Shown piece by piece: positions 6,697-14,909 of a stretch of DNA of 34,552 bases; position 1 is the stretch's first letter; each line of letters starts with the position of its first letter. Made by a program: the position numbers and the translations under genes. Origin of the DNA: a virus; IMG/VR virus record IMGVR_UViG_3300021962_000344, positions 1-34,552 of that record. One strand, 5' to 3'. The notes below the pieces were generated by a model. It worked only from the letters and a program-made list of their open reading frames with translations, searched no databases and was not told the origin of the DNA.

Positions 6697-7529
6697 TCGC
6701 TCCCTCCATACCACTTCGGAAGTCCGATTTCTCGGAGGTCGTTCGGGAGGTTGGGCCATTGCTCGCTCTTAACGCACGCCTGCAAACGAATCAAGTCCGT
6801 GATCGTTTCGTCGTGCCCGCGTGCCGTGGCCGCGTCGCTGAGTCGATAAACTGCCACGCCGTAGGGTTCGCACTTCTCAACGGCCACGAAGAAAAAATCG
6901 AACACCGGCGACCCGATGATTTCCGTGATGAGCGGAAGGTAGAACCCTGCTTGCCGGTGGTATCCGAAGTTAAAGCACGCGCGCTCGAAGTTGCGGAACG
7001 CATCCGCATCCAAGCTCTCGACGGTCTTGAGGTCCGCGACGTAGGGTCGCCCGCCGCTCAACTCGCAGCCCGCAGGGTTGAACCAGTCCGTGCGGCATTG
7101 CAGGTCCATGCCCACGTCTGGCTGCACGCGCCAGCTCAACTCCGGTAAGCCTGCGGCGAGGAGCTGCGAGGCGAGCGGGTGATGTTGCACCGCTGCCGTC
7201 ATCTCCTGCACCGACCCCGCCTCTTCCTGCGTGATGATCGTCTTCCCCGCGTGCTCGGCCTCAAACGCTGCGAAGGCGATCTTGCCCTCCTTGCTGCGCC
7301 GGTCGATGCCCTCCGGCCGGAGAGCGTAGCGGTCCCAGAATGTCGCAGGCTCCAGCACCGCGCAGTGAGCCGCTGAGCCGAGGCGAAACGCTTCGGTGGG
7401 CTCCGGTCGCGCCACCGTCTTGGCGATGAAGCGGCGGTAGTAGGAGATTGGGCGGCGGCGGAACAGCTCGAGCTTGCTGTGCGAGATCGCTTCGTTCGCG
7501 TGATAGACTTCGTTGGGTTCGGAGATCAT
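6693..7529 (-). CDS. RecE-like exonuclease (PD-(D/E)XK)
   Basis: 278 aa. GSAAH (51-55), Glu130, Asp148 (RTDWF), the catalytic D-x-K of ADLKT (166-168) and the helix YHRQAGFY (190-197) follow the order of the exodeoxyribonuclease VIII/RecE C-terminal nuclease fold. It would resect 5' ends at double-strand breaks to make 3' single strands for the annealing protein RecT, encoded one gene upstream. One small gene (7526-7822) lies between them. ATGA overlaps on both sides suggest coordinated synthesis. Confidence 0.85.
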   Translation of the reverse strand: MISEPNEVYHANEAISHSKLELFRRRPISYYRRFIAKTVARPEPTEAFRLGSAAHCAVLEPATFWDRYALRPEGIDRRSKEGKIAFAAFEAEHAGKTIITQEEAGSVQEMTAAVQHHPLASQLLAAGLPELSWRVQPDVGMDLQCRTDWFNPAGCELSGGRPYVADLKTVESLDADAFRNFERACFNFGYHRQAGFYLPLITEIIGSPVFDFFFVAVEKCEPYGVAVYRLSDAATARGHDETITDLIRLQACVKSEQWPNLPNDLREIGLPKWYGGSE

Positions 7530-7822
7530 TTAGAGTCCTCCATCAGTCCGAGCTTTGACTGCAACGGATCCACCATTGCCTCGGATTCATCCTTGTAGCG
7601 CACCGACCATCCGATCTTCACCACGACCTTCGGCGCGAGCGAGAGAGCGTCCCATTCGACCGCGAACGTGGCCTTTGCTTTAGGCTCGGTCTGGTTCTCG
7701 TCCTCAACGAACGATTCCTCGGCGGCTCGGGCGATGGCGATGAAGTGCGTTTCGAGCAGCGAGCGGAATTGCTCGGTTGCGTTGTTGATGACAGCTTGGT
7801 TTTTGATTTCGCCAGCGTTCAT
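7526..7822 (-). CDS. Hypothetical protein between recT and the RecE-like gene
   Basis: 98 aa and acidic. Residues about 52-80 (TFAVEWDALSLAPKVVVKIGWSVRYKDE) look like a small beta-sheet. No family recognised. The start at 7822 overlaps the recT stop by ATGA. Its position suggests an accessory role in the recombination module, but nothing in the sequence proves it. Confidence 0.6.
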   Translation of the reverse strand: MNAGEIKNQAVINNATEQFRSLLETHFIAIARAAEESFVEDENQTEPKAKATFAVEWDALSLAPKVVVKIGWSVRYKDESEAMVDPLQSKLGLMEDSK

Positions 7823-8508
7823 GTCGCACCTCCAGCCGTCAGCGCGGCAGTCAATCCGCCGCTGACTTTTTCCGCAAGCGGCGTCACGTTGCGCTCTTCG
7901 GGAAAGTCGCGGACCTCCTCGGCGGTGCGGAGTCCCTTGAGCACGTCGCCGAATACGTCGCGGAGGACGAAGCCCCGAGCGCGGAACTTGAGCATCCGCC
8001 TCGGGTAATCCGTCCACGGTCCCGACTTGCCCCAGAGCTTCGCCGCCTTGGCGTCGGCAATGGTGAACGTCTCCGACCCCTTCGAGCCGTCGCGACGTGT
8101 AGCCGTGACGCGGATACCAAACGAGTCTTTGCCGGCCTCGCCCACCTCCTCCTCGTTGAAGGATTCGAGCAGACCGGATGCGCGGACGAGTGCCAGCGCC
8201 GCGTCGCCGTAGATCGCCGGTCGCCCGTTGATGACTGCCGTGTTTTGCAGCGCGGCCATCGGCGTCAGCCCCAGCTCCGCGCCAAGCTGAATTGCCACGA
8301 GGACAGCCTCGGGCTTCTCCATGCCGCGCGGCGCGAAGCCGCTGGCGACGATTGCGTTTGCGAATCGGAAGGCATCCTCTAGCGATGCGAGCTTCACGCC
8401 TTGTGCGCCGTAGTTGATCGGCGTCTTGATTTGGGCTGGGCTCGTCACGCTCTTGGGCGTCTCGACCACGGCGGTTGATGTGACTGTCGGTGTTTCTGAT
8501 GTGTTCAT
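7819..8508 (-). CDS. recT: RecT-family single-strand annealing protein
   Basis: 229 aa. It has the family signature from about residue 57: SGFAPRGMEKPEAVLVAIQL, then GLTPMAALQ, INGRPAIYGDAALALVRASG, and later YPRRMLKFRARGFVLRDVFG. RecT proteins coat single-stranded DNA and anneal complementary strands during phage recombination. The exonuclease partner is two genes downstream. The start at 8508 lies behind a CA-rich leader with no clear Shine-Dalgarno. Confidence 0.9.
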   Translation of the reverse strand: MNTSETPTVTSTAVVETPKSVTSPAQIKTPINYGAQGVKLASLEDAFRFANAIVASGFAPRGMEKPEAVLVAIQLGAELGLTPMAALQNTAVINGRPAIYGDAALALVRASGLLESFNEEEVGEAGKDSFGIRVTATRRDGSKGSETFTIADAKAAKLWGKSGPWTDYPRRMLKFRARGFVLRDVFGDVLKGLRTAEEVRDFPEERNVTPLAEKVSGGLTAALTAGGAT

Positions 8509-8545
8509 TTTAACGATTGGCTGTTCTGTGTTGTGTTGTTACTGC
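8509..8545 (-). promoter_or_regulatory. CA-rich leader upstream of recT
   Basis: Contains CAGTAACA (8537-8544) followed by ACAACACAG on the minus strand, close to the leaders at 5010-5034, 9520-9547 and 18369-18391. No Shine-Dalgarno lies at a normal distance from the recT ATG. Confidence 0.45.
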
Positions 8546-8551
8546 TAGCTG

Positions 8552-8590
8552 CCCGCCGAGGTTGTGTTTCCTCGGCGGGTTTTTGCTTTT
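8552..8590 (+). terminator. Rho-independent terminator reading on the plus strand
   Basis: CCCGCCGAGG (8552-8561) and CCTCGGCGGG (8570-8579) form a perfect 10-bp stem with an 8-nt loop, followed on the plus strand by TTTTTGCTTTT. On the minus strand the stem is preceded by A residues and not followed by a T-tract. All nearby genes are on the minus strand, so this would stop antisense transcripts or work weakly in both directions. Confidence 0.65.
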
Positions 8591-8996
8591 AGAACGGGAC
8601 GTTGCCCTCGTCGATGTTCGCGACGGGAGCGGTAGGAACTGCGGCACCTGCAATGGTCCCGCGCTTTTGGTGAATGATCGTCCGCGCTGCGTTTCTAAGC
8701 AGCACGTCCTCGGGTCGCGGCGGGAAGGGTTTGCCGTTGTTGCCGATTCTTGGCTCGGCCTCTTGAGCATACCACGCCACCGAGCGTTCACCCAGCGCCG
8801 AGAGCGCAACGCCTTTGTTCTTGCCGAAATGCACTTGGACGTTGCCCGCGTCGTCGATGATCTCGGTGGGCATCGGCACCTCGTCCGAGCGTGGAGCGGC
8901 GGCAGGCTTTGCAGCCGGTGCGCCCGATGCGTAGGGTCGCGCCTCGAGGGCTTCGCGGATGCGGACTAACTCCGCGTGGATGAGTTCAAGGTTCAT
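8589..8996 (-). CDS. FGKxKG-domain protein with SSB-like acidic tail
   Basis: 135 aa. Residues 57-82 (HFGKNKGVALSALGERSVAW) resemble the small domain also found at the C-terminus of exonuclease X (DUF3820-like). A Pro/Ala-rich linker precedes it. The C-terminal tip DEGNVPF resembles the acidic D-x-PF tail with which single-strand binding proteins recruit repair enzymes. Next to recT, a role in recombination or single-strand handling is likely but inferred. The start at 8996 overlaps the HTH gene stop by ATGA. Confidence 0.6.
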   Translation of the reverse strand: MNLELIHAELVRIREALEARPYASGAPAAKPAAAPRSDEVPMPTEIIDDAGNVQVHFGKNKGVALSALGERSVAWYAQEAEPRIGNNGKPFPPRPEDVLLRNAARTIIHQKRGTIAGAAVPTAPVANIDEGNVPF

Positions 8997-9193
8997 GCGA
9001 TGCCTTTTCGTTGGTTGAGGAGCTGGCGAAATTCCAAGTCCGTGACGTATTGCTTTTTGATGCCCGAGTTCCACGCGATCTTCGAGACGCCGCCCGAGGT
9101 CATCCCGAGCGCGTAGGCGATTTCCTTGGTGCTCCAGCCGAGGAGTAAGTTGCGCACGATCTGCTCGCGCTCCGGTGTGCGTGGTCGGCTCAT
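8993..9193 (-). CDS. Small helix-turn-helix protein (paralogue of 6205-6417)
   Basis: 66 aa. Residues 15-40 (LLLGWSTKEIAYALGMTSGG) form a LuxR/sigma-type helix-turn-helix that carries most of the protein. The C-terminus shares the G(I/M)xxxY(V/I)TxxExRxLL pattern with the protein at 6205-6417. Probably a DNA-binding regulator. Confidence 0.65.
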   Translation of the reverse strand: MSRPRTPEREQIVRNLLLGWSTKEIAYALGMTSGGVSKIAWNSGIKKQYVTDLEFRQLLNQRKGIA

Positions 9194-9519
9194 GGCGCGG
9201 CCTCCACGAGCTTGAGCCCGAGCTTCGCGGCGGCGTCCGTCAGTTGCAGGAGTTCGCGATTTTTCTCGTCGCCCTGCACAGTGATCTGGCCGCGAGCGAT
9301 GTCCATCGCTCCTTCCAGTTCATCGGATTGCGCGCACTCCCAGCGCCACGCGCCTCGGTTTAAGATGTCGCCGAACGTGATCTGGTAATCCCAGCTTGGT
9401 TTGATCGCACCTATTTTGATGGTCACTCGGCGCGAGATCGTGATCTCGGCTTTGTTGCTCGTGAGCGTCCGCAGGTCTTGCGCCGCCCAGAGCATTTCGT
9501 TGTCGTCGTCGTTTTCCAT
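9190..9519 (-). CDS. Hypothetical protein
   Basis: 109 aa, acidic N-terminus (MENDDDNE), then alternating beta-like segments (AEITISRRVTIKIGAI, WDYQITFGDI). No family recognised. The start follows a CA-rich leader; the end overlaps the HTH gene by ATGA. Confidence 0.55.
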   Translation of the reverse strand: MENDDDNEMLWAAQDLRTLTSNKAEITISRRVTIKIGAIKPSWDYQITFGDILNRGAWRWECAQSDELEGAMDIARGQITVQGDEKNRELLQLTDAAAKLGLKLVEAAP

Positions 9520-9547
9520 TGTCGTCCTGTGTGTGTTTTTGTTGCTG
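9520..9547 (-). promoter_or_regulatory. CA-rich leader
   Basis: CAGCAACA (9540-9547), then AAAACACACACAGGACGACA directly before the ATG on the minus strand. AGGA is present 6 nt before the start, a weak Shine-Dalgarno at best. The remaining bases to 9630 show nothing recognisable. Confidence 0.45.
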
Positions 9548-9630
9548 ATTAGTGACCGCGTATTTTCGCACGCCCACGGTCGGGCTCGTTGGCCTTGGTG
9601 CTCGGGTGGCGCCGAAAGTTATCTATTGGT

Positions 9631-9912
9631 TCAATCCTCGGCGTAGTCCGCCGCTTCCTCCAGCGTCATCTCGCGGAGTCCGTGCGACAACGTGTCGAGG
9701 ATGTCCGCGAACGCCTGCTCGTTGTGTTGCACCGCGTGAGGCGCTGATCCGCACGCCCATTGCACCGGCTCGCATTGGCAGTCCGTGCCCGCCCAGAGTT
9801 TACCAACGGGAGCAACGAGCTGGATGACTCTCATGTCGCGATAGCCGCAATCCTCCTCGACGGTTGCGCCTGCTTTGGCGACCACGCGTTTGATGTCGTT
9901 GAGGGTTTTCAT
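9631..9912 (-). CDS. Hypothetical protein, cysteine-containing
   Basis: 93 aa. Four Cys residues (DCGY, DCQC, WAC; about 22, 45, 47, 53) could bind a metal, but the spacing matches no finger that I recognise. The C-terminus (LREMTLEEAADYAED) is acidic. The start at 9912 overlaps the endolysin stop by ATGA. Confidence 0.55.
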   Translation of the reverse strand: MKTLNDIKRVVAKAGATVEEDCGYRDMRVIQLVAPVGKLWAGTDCQCEPVQWACGSAPHAVQHNEQAFADILDTLSHGLREMTLEEAADYAED

Positions 9913-10289
9913 TTGCTGAGCCTCGCAACCTTGGCGCCGTAGGCCACGGTCGCGGGCTTCGTTGCCCCGCGCGGCCCACCGTTGTGGATTCTCGCCAGCG
10001 TGACCACGTCGCCCGCCGCCCACGCTGCGGGAGCGTAGCGCTGGAGGTAGGCGGTCACGACGCGGCGCGAGTAGTCCAGGTCCGCGCAGCGGGAATAATC
10101 CCCGCCGACCCGTGCGTCGGCGTGATAGGCTCGATGAATCTGCAAGGGCCCGAGCGCGCGGCCGCCGTCGCCGAGAATCAGCCCCGTGCGCCCGCTCGTC
10201 TCGACGACGTGGAGCGCGCGGAAGAAGCTGGGTGGTGGCGCTGCGTGCGCGGAGATCGCGAGCGCGAGGAGGAGGAATGTGGGTTTCAT
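9909..10289 (-). CDS. Secreted lysozyme-like endolysin
   Basis: 126 aa. Residues 1-16 form a signal peptide (hydrophobic FLLLALAIS, then AHA-A). The mature part starts with FFRALHVVETSGRTG, where Glu30 is the likely catalytic acid, and continues with GDGGRALGPLQIH, the pattern of lysozyme/transglycosylase folds. It would cleave peptidoglycan after Sec export, so lysis may not need a holin large enough to pass the enzyme. It lies in a run of tiny genes, about 15 kb from the holin-like genes. Confidence 0.75.
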   Translation of the reverse strand: MKPTFLLLALAISAHAAPPPSFFRALHVVETSGRTGLILGDGGRALGPLQIHRAYHADARVGGDYSRCADLDYSRRVVTAYLQRYAPAAWAAGDVVTLARIHNGGPRGATKPATVAYGAKVARLSK

Positions 10290-10444
10290 TTTGAGTTGCG
10301 CGACTTGATCGTAAAGCTGCTGAGGATCACGAAGGTTCCAATCCAGTGCTTCGGGACCGGATACCACTTGTTGTGCGATTCGATGAAGTAAAGGTCAGTG
10401 GCCTCGATGACCATGAATTTGCGATTTATGCTCCAAGGTTTCAT
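10286..10444 (-). CDS. 52-residue protein next to the endolysin
   Basis: 52 aa. Overlaps both neighbours by ATGA. Residues 33-46 (WIGTFVILSSFTI) are moderately hydrophobic, perhaps too short for a membrane span. A lysis role is possible from position only. Confidence 0.45.
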   Translation of the reverse strand: MKPWSINRKFMVIEATDLYFIESHNKWYPVPKHWIGTFVILSSFTIKSRNSK

Positions 10445-10662
10445 GGCGTCGTTAATAGTTTTGACGCGACAATCTCCGCTTTGACTATCTTCCGTAGCGT
10501 GGCGCGTGCGCTCTGTTTAATTCCCTTCGGGCATTCGTCCGGTCCGTCCGCATCAGCGTAATACTCGGCGTCAGCTTTGATTGATTCAACCGTGTCGGGC
10601 AAGCCGCGCTCAGCGTGATCTTCGCGAAAGCGTGGCGGAAGCGATTCAAGGATCGTTTTCAT
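10441..10662 (-). CDS. Small acidic hypothetical protein
   Basis: 73 aa, including ADAEYYADADGPDE (about 30-43). No family recognised. Coupled to both neighbours by ATGA overlaps. Confidence 0.5.
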   Translation of the reverse strand: MKTILESLPPRFREDHAERGLPDTVESIKADAEYYADADGPDECPKGIKQSARATLRKIVKAEIVASKLLTTP

Positions 10663-10823
10663 TTCGTGAGCTTTGAGGCGTTGCGCTTTGCGGTGGCGAC
10701 CTGTCGTGGCGTGCAGCCCGCGCCGATTGACTCGGCGAGAGCGATTGCGCGGTCGGCGCGCTGTTGGTCGGGCGCGGTGATCGCGAGGATCAGCGCTTGG
10801 GTCAGAGCTTGGGTGGTGCTCAT
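10659..10823 (-). CDS. Small helical hypothetical protein
   Basis: 54 aa, mostly Ala-rich helix (ALTQALILAITAP, RAIALAESIG). No family recognised. The start at 10823 overlaps the upstream stop by ATGA. Confidence 0.45.
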   Translation of the reverse strand: MSTTQALTQALILAITAPDQQRADRAIALAESIGAGCTPRQVATAKRNASKLTK

Positions 10824-11023
10824 GCGGCACCTCCGACCGTGACCGGCGCTCCGACTTTGCAAACCTTGCCGACTTCGTTTTTCCAGATCGCCACCTCGAC
10901 AAGCGAGCCATCTGGCATCCGAATCGTTTGGACCTCTGCGATTATTGGTCCGCTTTCGAAGGTCACGCGGTGCAAGACCTCGCGAGTGGAAACGAGGACG
11001 GGAAGGGTGGTATCGATTTTCAT
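10820..11023 (-). CDS. Small beta-rich hypothetical protein
   Basis: 67 aa of alternating beta-like segments (VLVSTREVLHRVTFE, SLVEVAIWKNEVGK). No family recognised. First gene of a chain of ATGA-coupled genes that includes the endolysin. Confidence 0.5.
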   Translation of the reverse strand: MKIDTTLPVLVSTREVLHRVTFESGPIIAEVQTIRMPDGSLVEVAIWKNEVGKVCKVGAPVTVGGAA

Positions 11024-11069
11024 GTGGTTGAGTTGCGCGCCTCGGCGTTAATTCGCTTCGGCTGGCACC

Positions 11070-11102
11070 GGAAAACCCCGCGCCTCCGAAGAGAGCGCAG
11101 GG
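11070..11102 (-). terminator. Weak terminator-like hairpin
   Basis: Minus strand: CCCTGCGC (11095-11102) pairs with GCGCGGGG (11076-11083) with one wobble, 11-nt loop, then TTTT. It would end the transcript of the 72-aa gene or attenuate entry to the next operon. Confidence 0.35.
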
Positions 11103-11125
11103 TGGTTTGCGGGAGGGGGGCGACT

Positions 11126-11344
11126 TTATTCGGTCGCGATCAAAATTCGCGTCCAGTCATTTTTTCGGCGGTGAAGAGCGACGTGAGAACCGCCCTTGTG
11201 CACGAACCATTCTCCGCCTAGAGCAACTCGCATAAATTGAGCAAACTCGCAGATGGTTTCCGTTTTATCGTGCGATGCGAGGCAGCGTGCAATCGTCGCT
11301 TCTTCGCTCGTGAGGTGGTTCGTGTTTTCTAGGGTGATCTTCAT
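11126..11344 (-). CDS. Hypothetical protein
   Basis: 72 aa. Contains WFVHKGGSHVALHRRKNDW near the C-terminus. No family recognised. The start is preceded by an A/C-rich leader; a GGAGGAG lies about 30 nt upstream, too far to act as a normal Shine-Dalgarno. First gene after the tail operon terminator. Confidence 0.5.
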   Translation of the reverse strand: MKITLENTNHLTSEEATIARCLASHDKTETICEFAQFMRVALGGEWFVHKGGSHVALHRRKNDWTRILIATE

Positions 11345-11676
11345 TTTGTGTTTTGGTTTTGTGTCTCGGGTTAATCTCCTCCGACGTCCACACTCAATCC
11401 GAACGCCCCTTCCACGTAAAGCTCAATTGCGTATTTTGTCCTGCTACTTCCCTAAGCCGTTGCAGTTGCGCCACTTAAAACCAATCAAATGTTGGCGATG
11501 GATGTGGAATCTGGGCAAAAGAAAGCCCGCGCAGCGGTAAATCCGCTCGCGGGCTTGCTGGTAGCCTCAGCCCTCCCAGCCGCATGGTGCTGCGAGGAGA
11601 GCAAAATCGGCAGCGGTTGCAAGGGTGTAATTGCGCGGCCCATACTTGCATCCGCTTTGCTAATACGTCGAGCGCG
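11345..11676. other. 332-bp intergenic region between tail and replication operons
   Basis: No ORF worth reporting on either strand. It holds the strong terminator at 11514-11556 and the A/C-rich leader next to 11344. No convincing -10/-35 pair for a minus-strand promoter was found, although the next operon would be expected to start here. Confidence 0.6.
11514..11556 (-). terminator. Rho-independent terminator after the tail operon
   Basis: Arms AAGCCCGCG (11523-11531) and CGCGGGCTT (11548-11556), extended by AGCGG/CCGCT with one bulged base and a 5-nt loop. On the minus strand the stem is followed by TTTCTTTT. It lies 120 bp past the tail-tip stop. Confidence 0.8.
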
Positions 11677-14600
11677 TCAGGTGTATTTTCCGAGGATGAA
11701 ATGATAGCGGCGATTGCCCGTCGTGCGGGTTCCGCCGTCGCGCGAGTAGATCACGAAGCGCGCGTTGGTCGAACTCGACCCAGCGTCGAAATCATAAACG
11801 CCGAGATAGTTCGTATCATAAATCTGGATAAGCCCCCAGTCTGGCTTCGCCGTGAATCCGCGATTGGTGATGTCCACGTCGAGGTCATAGTTCCCTGAGG
11901 ACACCGTGAAGTTAAATGCGTCGCTGCCCGCGTAGAGCGCGAGCTGCGCGCGCGGACTCGTTGCGGCTGCGGGAGCGACGACGAGTGAGGCGGTGCGAGC
12001 GGTTGATGCCGTTACCGATGTCAGATCTGCCGAGCCGCCGGTGATGTTTACGGCGTTCGCTTCCTGATTCATCATCGTGCCAGCCGCAACGCCCCAGTAT
12101 GTCGTCGGCGTATTGAGATTTACATTATCGCCGAACCACGCGCTCCTCGTTCCGCTGCGATCAACTGCGCGCACGCGAACAAAGGCGCTTGCTGGAAGTG
12201 CTCTCGAAAGAATTTCCTCGGCTATCGGTGACGAGAAATAAAATCCTGCGGCATACGCAATTTCAGCCGCTGCGTCCGTATCTGCGGTCGTCGCCACTAT
12301 CTCGTAGCCGACGACGCTTTTCGTGGGTGATGCAGTCCAGTTCACTCGCACCGAGAATGTCACGTCTCCTGCGCTTGTTTCGGGCGGTCGCAGAAACGCG
12401 GCGTCGTTCCCTGCGACATACGTCAAAGCACTCGGCGCAGCCGGTGGCGTCGTGTTGCTCGGCGCGCTCTGACTCAGCGCAGTCGAAATCTCCGAGATCG
12501 CCCCCGAGAACGAAATCCCGCGCGCAGCGAACTGGTAGGACTCGCCGACCGTCAGATCGTCGATTGAGACCGCGTAGGACACCGACGAGGCAATTTGATT
12601 TCCAACGATGTAATCGCTCGCGCCCGTGCGGCGGTAGAGGACATCGAGAGCGACCGCGCCGGATGGCAGAGGTGGAGCGGTCAGCGAGACGCGCGCAAAT
12701 GAACCGCCGTCGCTCGACAGATAGACCGTCGTGCTGATGAGGGTTGGCGCGTTGGGCGTGCTTGGCGCGGTCGGGTCGATAGGCCCAGCGGTGATGACCG
12801 ATGGCGTGGCCTGCACGTAGTTGGTAAACCCTGACACGTTCTCAACCGTGTCGTAAGCGTTGAGCCAATAATAATACGTCGTCCCGATGTCCACCTCTGT
12901 GTCTACGAAGCGCGATGCGCGGACTTCGGCGATCTTGCTCGTGTTGGCGTTTGCTGGCGTGACTGCCGTGGTCTTCCGGTAAATGCCGTATTCCGAAAAG
13001 TCGGGCTCGGTGTTGTCGTTCCAGTCGAGCGAGACCGCGCGGCCCGTGCCGACTACGGCGGTGAGGCCGGTGGGCGTTACAGGGGCGGTGGTGTCCTTGG
13101 CGACGCCTGTTTGCGCCGTGAGGTAGCTTGTCGAGACGCCGAAATAAGACTCGCCGTAAATGCGCACGTCGTAGGTCAGCCCGATCTTCACGTCGCTCGA
13201 AATGAAGTCGCGCGTCTGGTCCCCTGCGACGCGGCTCCATGTGAGATAAGTCGCTGACGTGCTTTCCTTGTATTCGATTCCAACTACGCCGCCCGATTGG
13301 ATGAACGCGCTGGCGGGCGCGGTCCACGCCACGAGGATGCGCGGCAGCGCCGTGCCGTCGGCTTGGATGAGTTGCGTCGTGCCGTTGGCTGTGAGCGTGA
13401 GGCCGCTCGGAGCCGCGAGCGTGAACGGATCTGGCAGCGTCGTGTTGAGCGCGCCAGCCGTGTAGATTTCATCCGTGACGTTCCACGAATAGACCGACGA
13501 GTCGGTCTCGCGCAGCGTCATGTCCACGAATACCTCGGGAGGATTGCCGCCGCTCGCGAAGTTCCACTCCATGACCTCGAAGACCTTGGAGGAAAACCCG
13601 AGCTTCGCATTGGTAATCATCACCGTATCGCCCGCGCGAACCTGCATCGCCTCGAGTCGGAAGCGCGCCGACATCGTGATTTCTTCGCGAGCGCGGCGAA
13701 GCTCGATGACCGCGAGACGCTGCGCGCAAGACGAGGAAGTCGTGAACGGCAGCACCACGTCTCGGAAAAAAACGACGCCATTGTCGTCGGAGACATAGGC
13801 GGCATCCGTGATCGTCGGGAAGTCCGTCACCTGCCAGTTGTTGATTTCGCTCAGGTAAACGCCCTTCACCGAGTTCACGCGGTCGCGTGCGCTCGTGCGC
13901 GTCTGCACGCTGATCGGCCCCACGAAATGCTTCTCGCTGAACGTCACCGTTGGGATGCGATAGGCGGCAGCGTAAGGCGCGATCTTGCCGCCGGTGTAGG
14001 CGATCAGTCCGCCCATCGCCGAAAGCAGTTTGCCGATGTTCTCATCGGGCGACGCGCTGGTCGAGACGACGCCGTTCGCCTCGTATCGGTTTTCCTCGGT
14101 CGGCGTTGGCGTCGTCACCGGCTTTATCTCGACGTTCTCGTCGCAGATGTTTGCCGCCGCCCCAAACGCCGTGTCGTCCATCTCCGCAGTCGTCATCCCC
14201 ATGCCGAGCGAGTTCGTGAGGTAGTCGCGCAAGCAGAGCGCGGCGTTGGCTGAATAAACAGTCTGAGAGTTGCGCGGGTCGAAGACCTTTCTGCCGCGCA
14301 CGACGGCGCTGATGTTTGGGATGCCGCTCGGGTATTTCTCCGCGTCCCATGTCAGGCGGACGTAGAGGTAGGCGATGCCAGAGAGCTTGTGATCTGATGT
14401 CCATTTGCCGTCCGTGAGATTGACGGTGGCGGCGATCAAATCCGCGTCCGCTGTGTCGTTTGGCACTCCGCGCTTTTTATTAATGAGCGCGACGCCCGAG
14501 TAAAATCCGGTCGGCTGATTCCCTGACAATGGCACCTCTTCATCGTTGAAATAAATCTCGTCGATTGCCTCGACCTCGTGGCCGGCCAGAGCGACGACGA

Positions 14601-14907
14601 GGTGGAGGTATTCGTTCTTCGTGCCCGTCGTCGAAATGTAAACGATGGTCCCGCTGACGCGGCAGCGACCGTAAATTATTGACCGCGCCGCGATCGGAGA
14701 ACGCACCATCTGGCCGCGCTCCGAGAGCGACGAGTCGGAGAAGCTCGGCATCTTGGGCGCGAGCAGTTTCGACGCGGCCATTGATGCTGCGGTGACGGCG
14801 ATGAATTGCACCGTGGCCGCGACCATCGCCAGAGCCTGCGACGTAATGTAAAACCCAGCCGCCTTGAACGCGGAAGCGATAGCGGATGCGATCAATACTT
14901 GTGGCAT
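11677..14907 (-). CDS. Tail-tip host-specificity protein (J-like)
   Basis: 1076 aa. The N-terminus is a hydrophobic Ala-rich stretch (about 1-50), followed by the tail-tip region (ARSIIYGRCRVSGTIVYIST and beyond) shared by lambda J-like and gene-transfer-agent hub proteins. From about residue 490 there are fibronectin type III-like repeats (TPTGLTAVVGTGRAVSLDWN, with a following YYYWLNAYD). The end (about 960-1076) is beta-rich and probably binds the receptor. It forms the tail tip that contacts the cell. SD-like GGAGA lies 8 nt before the ATG; gap to the hydrolase gene is 2 nt. Confidence 0.85.
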   Translation of the reverse strand: MPQVLIASAIASAFKAAGFYITSQALAMVAATVQFIAVTAASMAASKLLAPKMPSFSDSSLSERGQMVRSPIAARSIIYGRCRVSGTIVYISTTGTKNEYLHLVVALAGHEVEAIDEIYFNDEEVPLSGNQPTGFYSGVALINKKRGVPNDTADADLIAATVNLTDGKWTSDHKLSGIAYLYVRLTWDAEKYPSGIPNISAVVRGRKVFDPRNSQTVYSANAALCLRDYLTNSLGMGMTTAEMDDTAFGAAANICDENVEIKPVTTPTPTEENRYEANGVVSTSASPDENIGKLLSAMGGLIAYTGGKIAPYAAAYRIPTVTFSEKHFVGPISVQTRTSARDRVNSVKGVYLSEINNWQVTDFPTITDAAYVSDDNGVVFFRDVVLPFTTSSSCAQRLAVIELRRAREEITMSARFRLEAMQVRAGDTVMITNAKLGFSSKVFEVMEWNFASGGNPPEVFVDMTLRETDSSVYSWNVTDEIYTAGALNTTLPDPFTLAAPSGLTLTANGTTQLIQADGTALPRILVAWTAPASAFIQSGGVVGIEYKESTSATYLTWSRVAGDQTRDFISSDVKIGLTYDVRIYGESYFGVSTSYLTAQTGVAKDTTAPVTPTGLTAVVGTGRAVSLDWNDNTEPDFSEYGIYRKTTAVTPANANTSKIAEVRASRFVDTEVDIGTTYYYWLNAYDTVENVSGFTNYVQATPSVITAGPIDPTAPSTPNAPTLISTTVYLSSDGGSFARVSLTAPPLPSGAVALDVLYRRTGASDYIVGNQIASSVSYAVSIDDLTVGESYQFAARGISFSGAISEISTALSQSAPSNTTPPAAPSALTYVAGNDAAFLRPPETSAGDVTFSVRVNWTASPTKSVVGYEIVATTADTDAAAEIAYAAGFYFSSPIAEEILSRALPASAFVRVRAVDRSGTRSAWFGDNVNLNTPTTYWGVAAGTMMNQEANAVNITGGSADLTSVTASTARTASLVVAPAAATSPRAQLALYAGSDAFNFTVSSGNYDLDVDITNRGFTAKPDWGLIQIYDTNYLGVYDFDAGSSSTNARFVIYSRDGGTRTTGNRRYHFILGKYT

Positions 14908-14909
14908 GG

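Noticed and set aside
13297-14253. Plus-strand open frame of 318 codons opposite the tail-tip gene
   Set aside because: Arg-rich antisense shadow without domain pattern.
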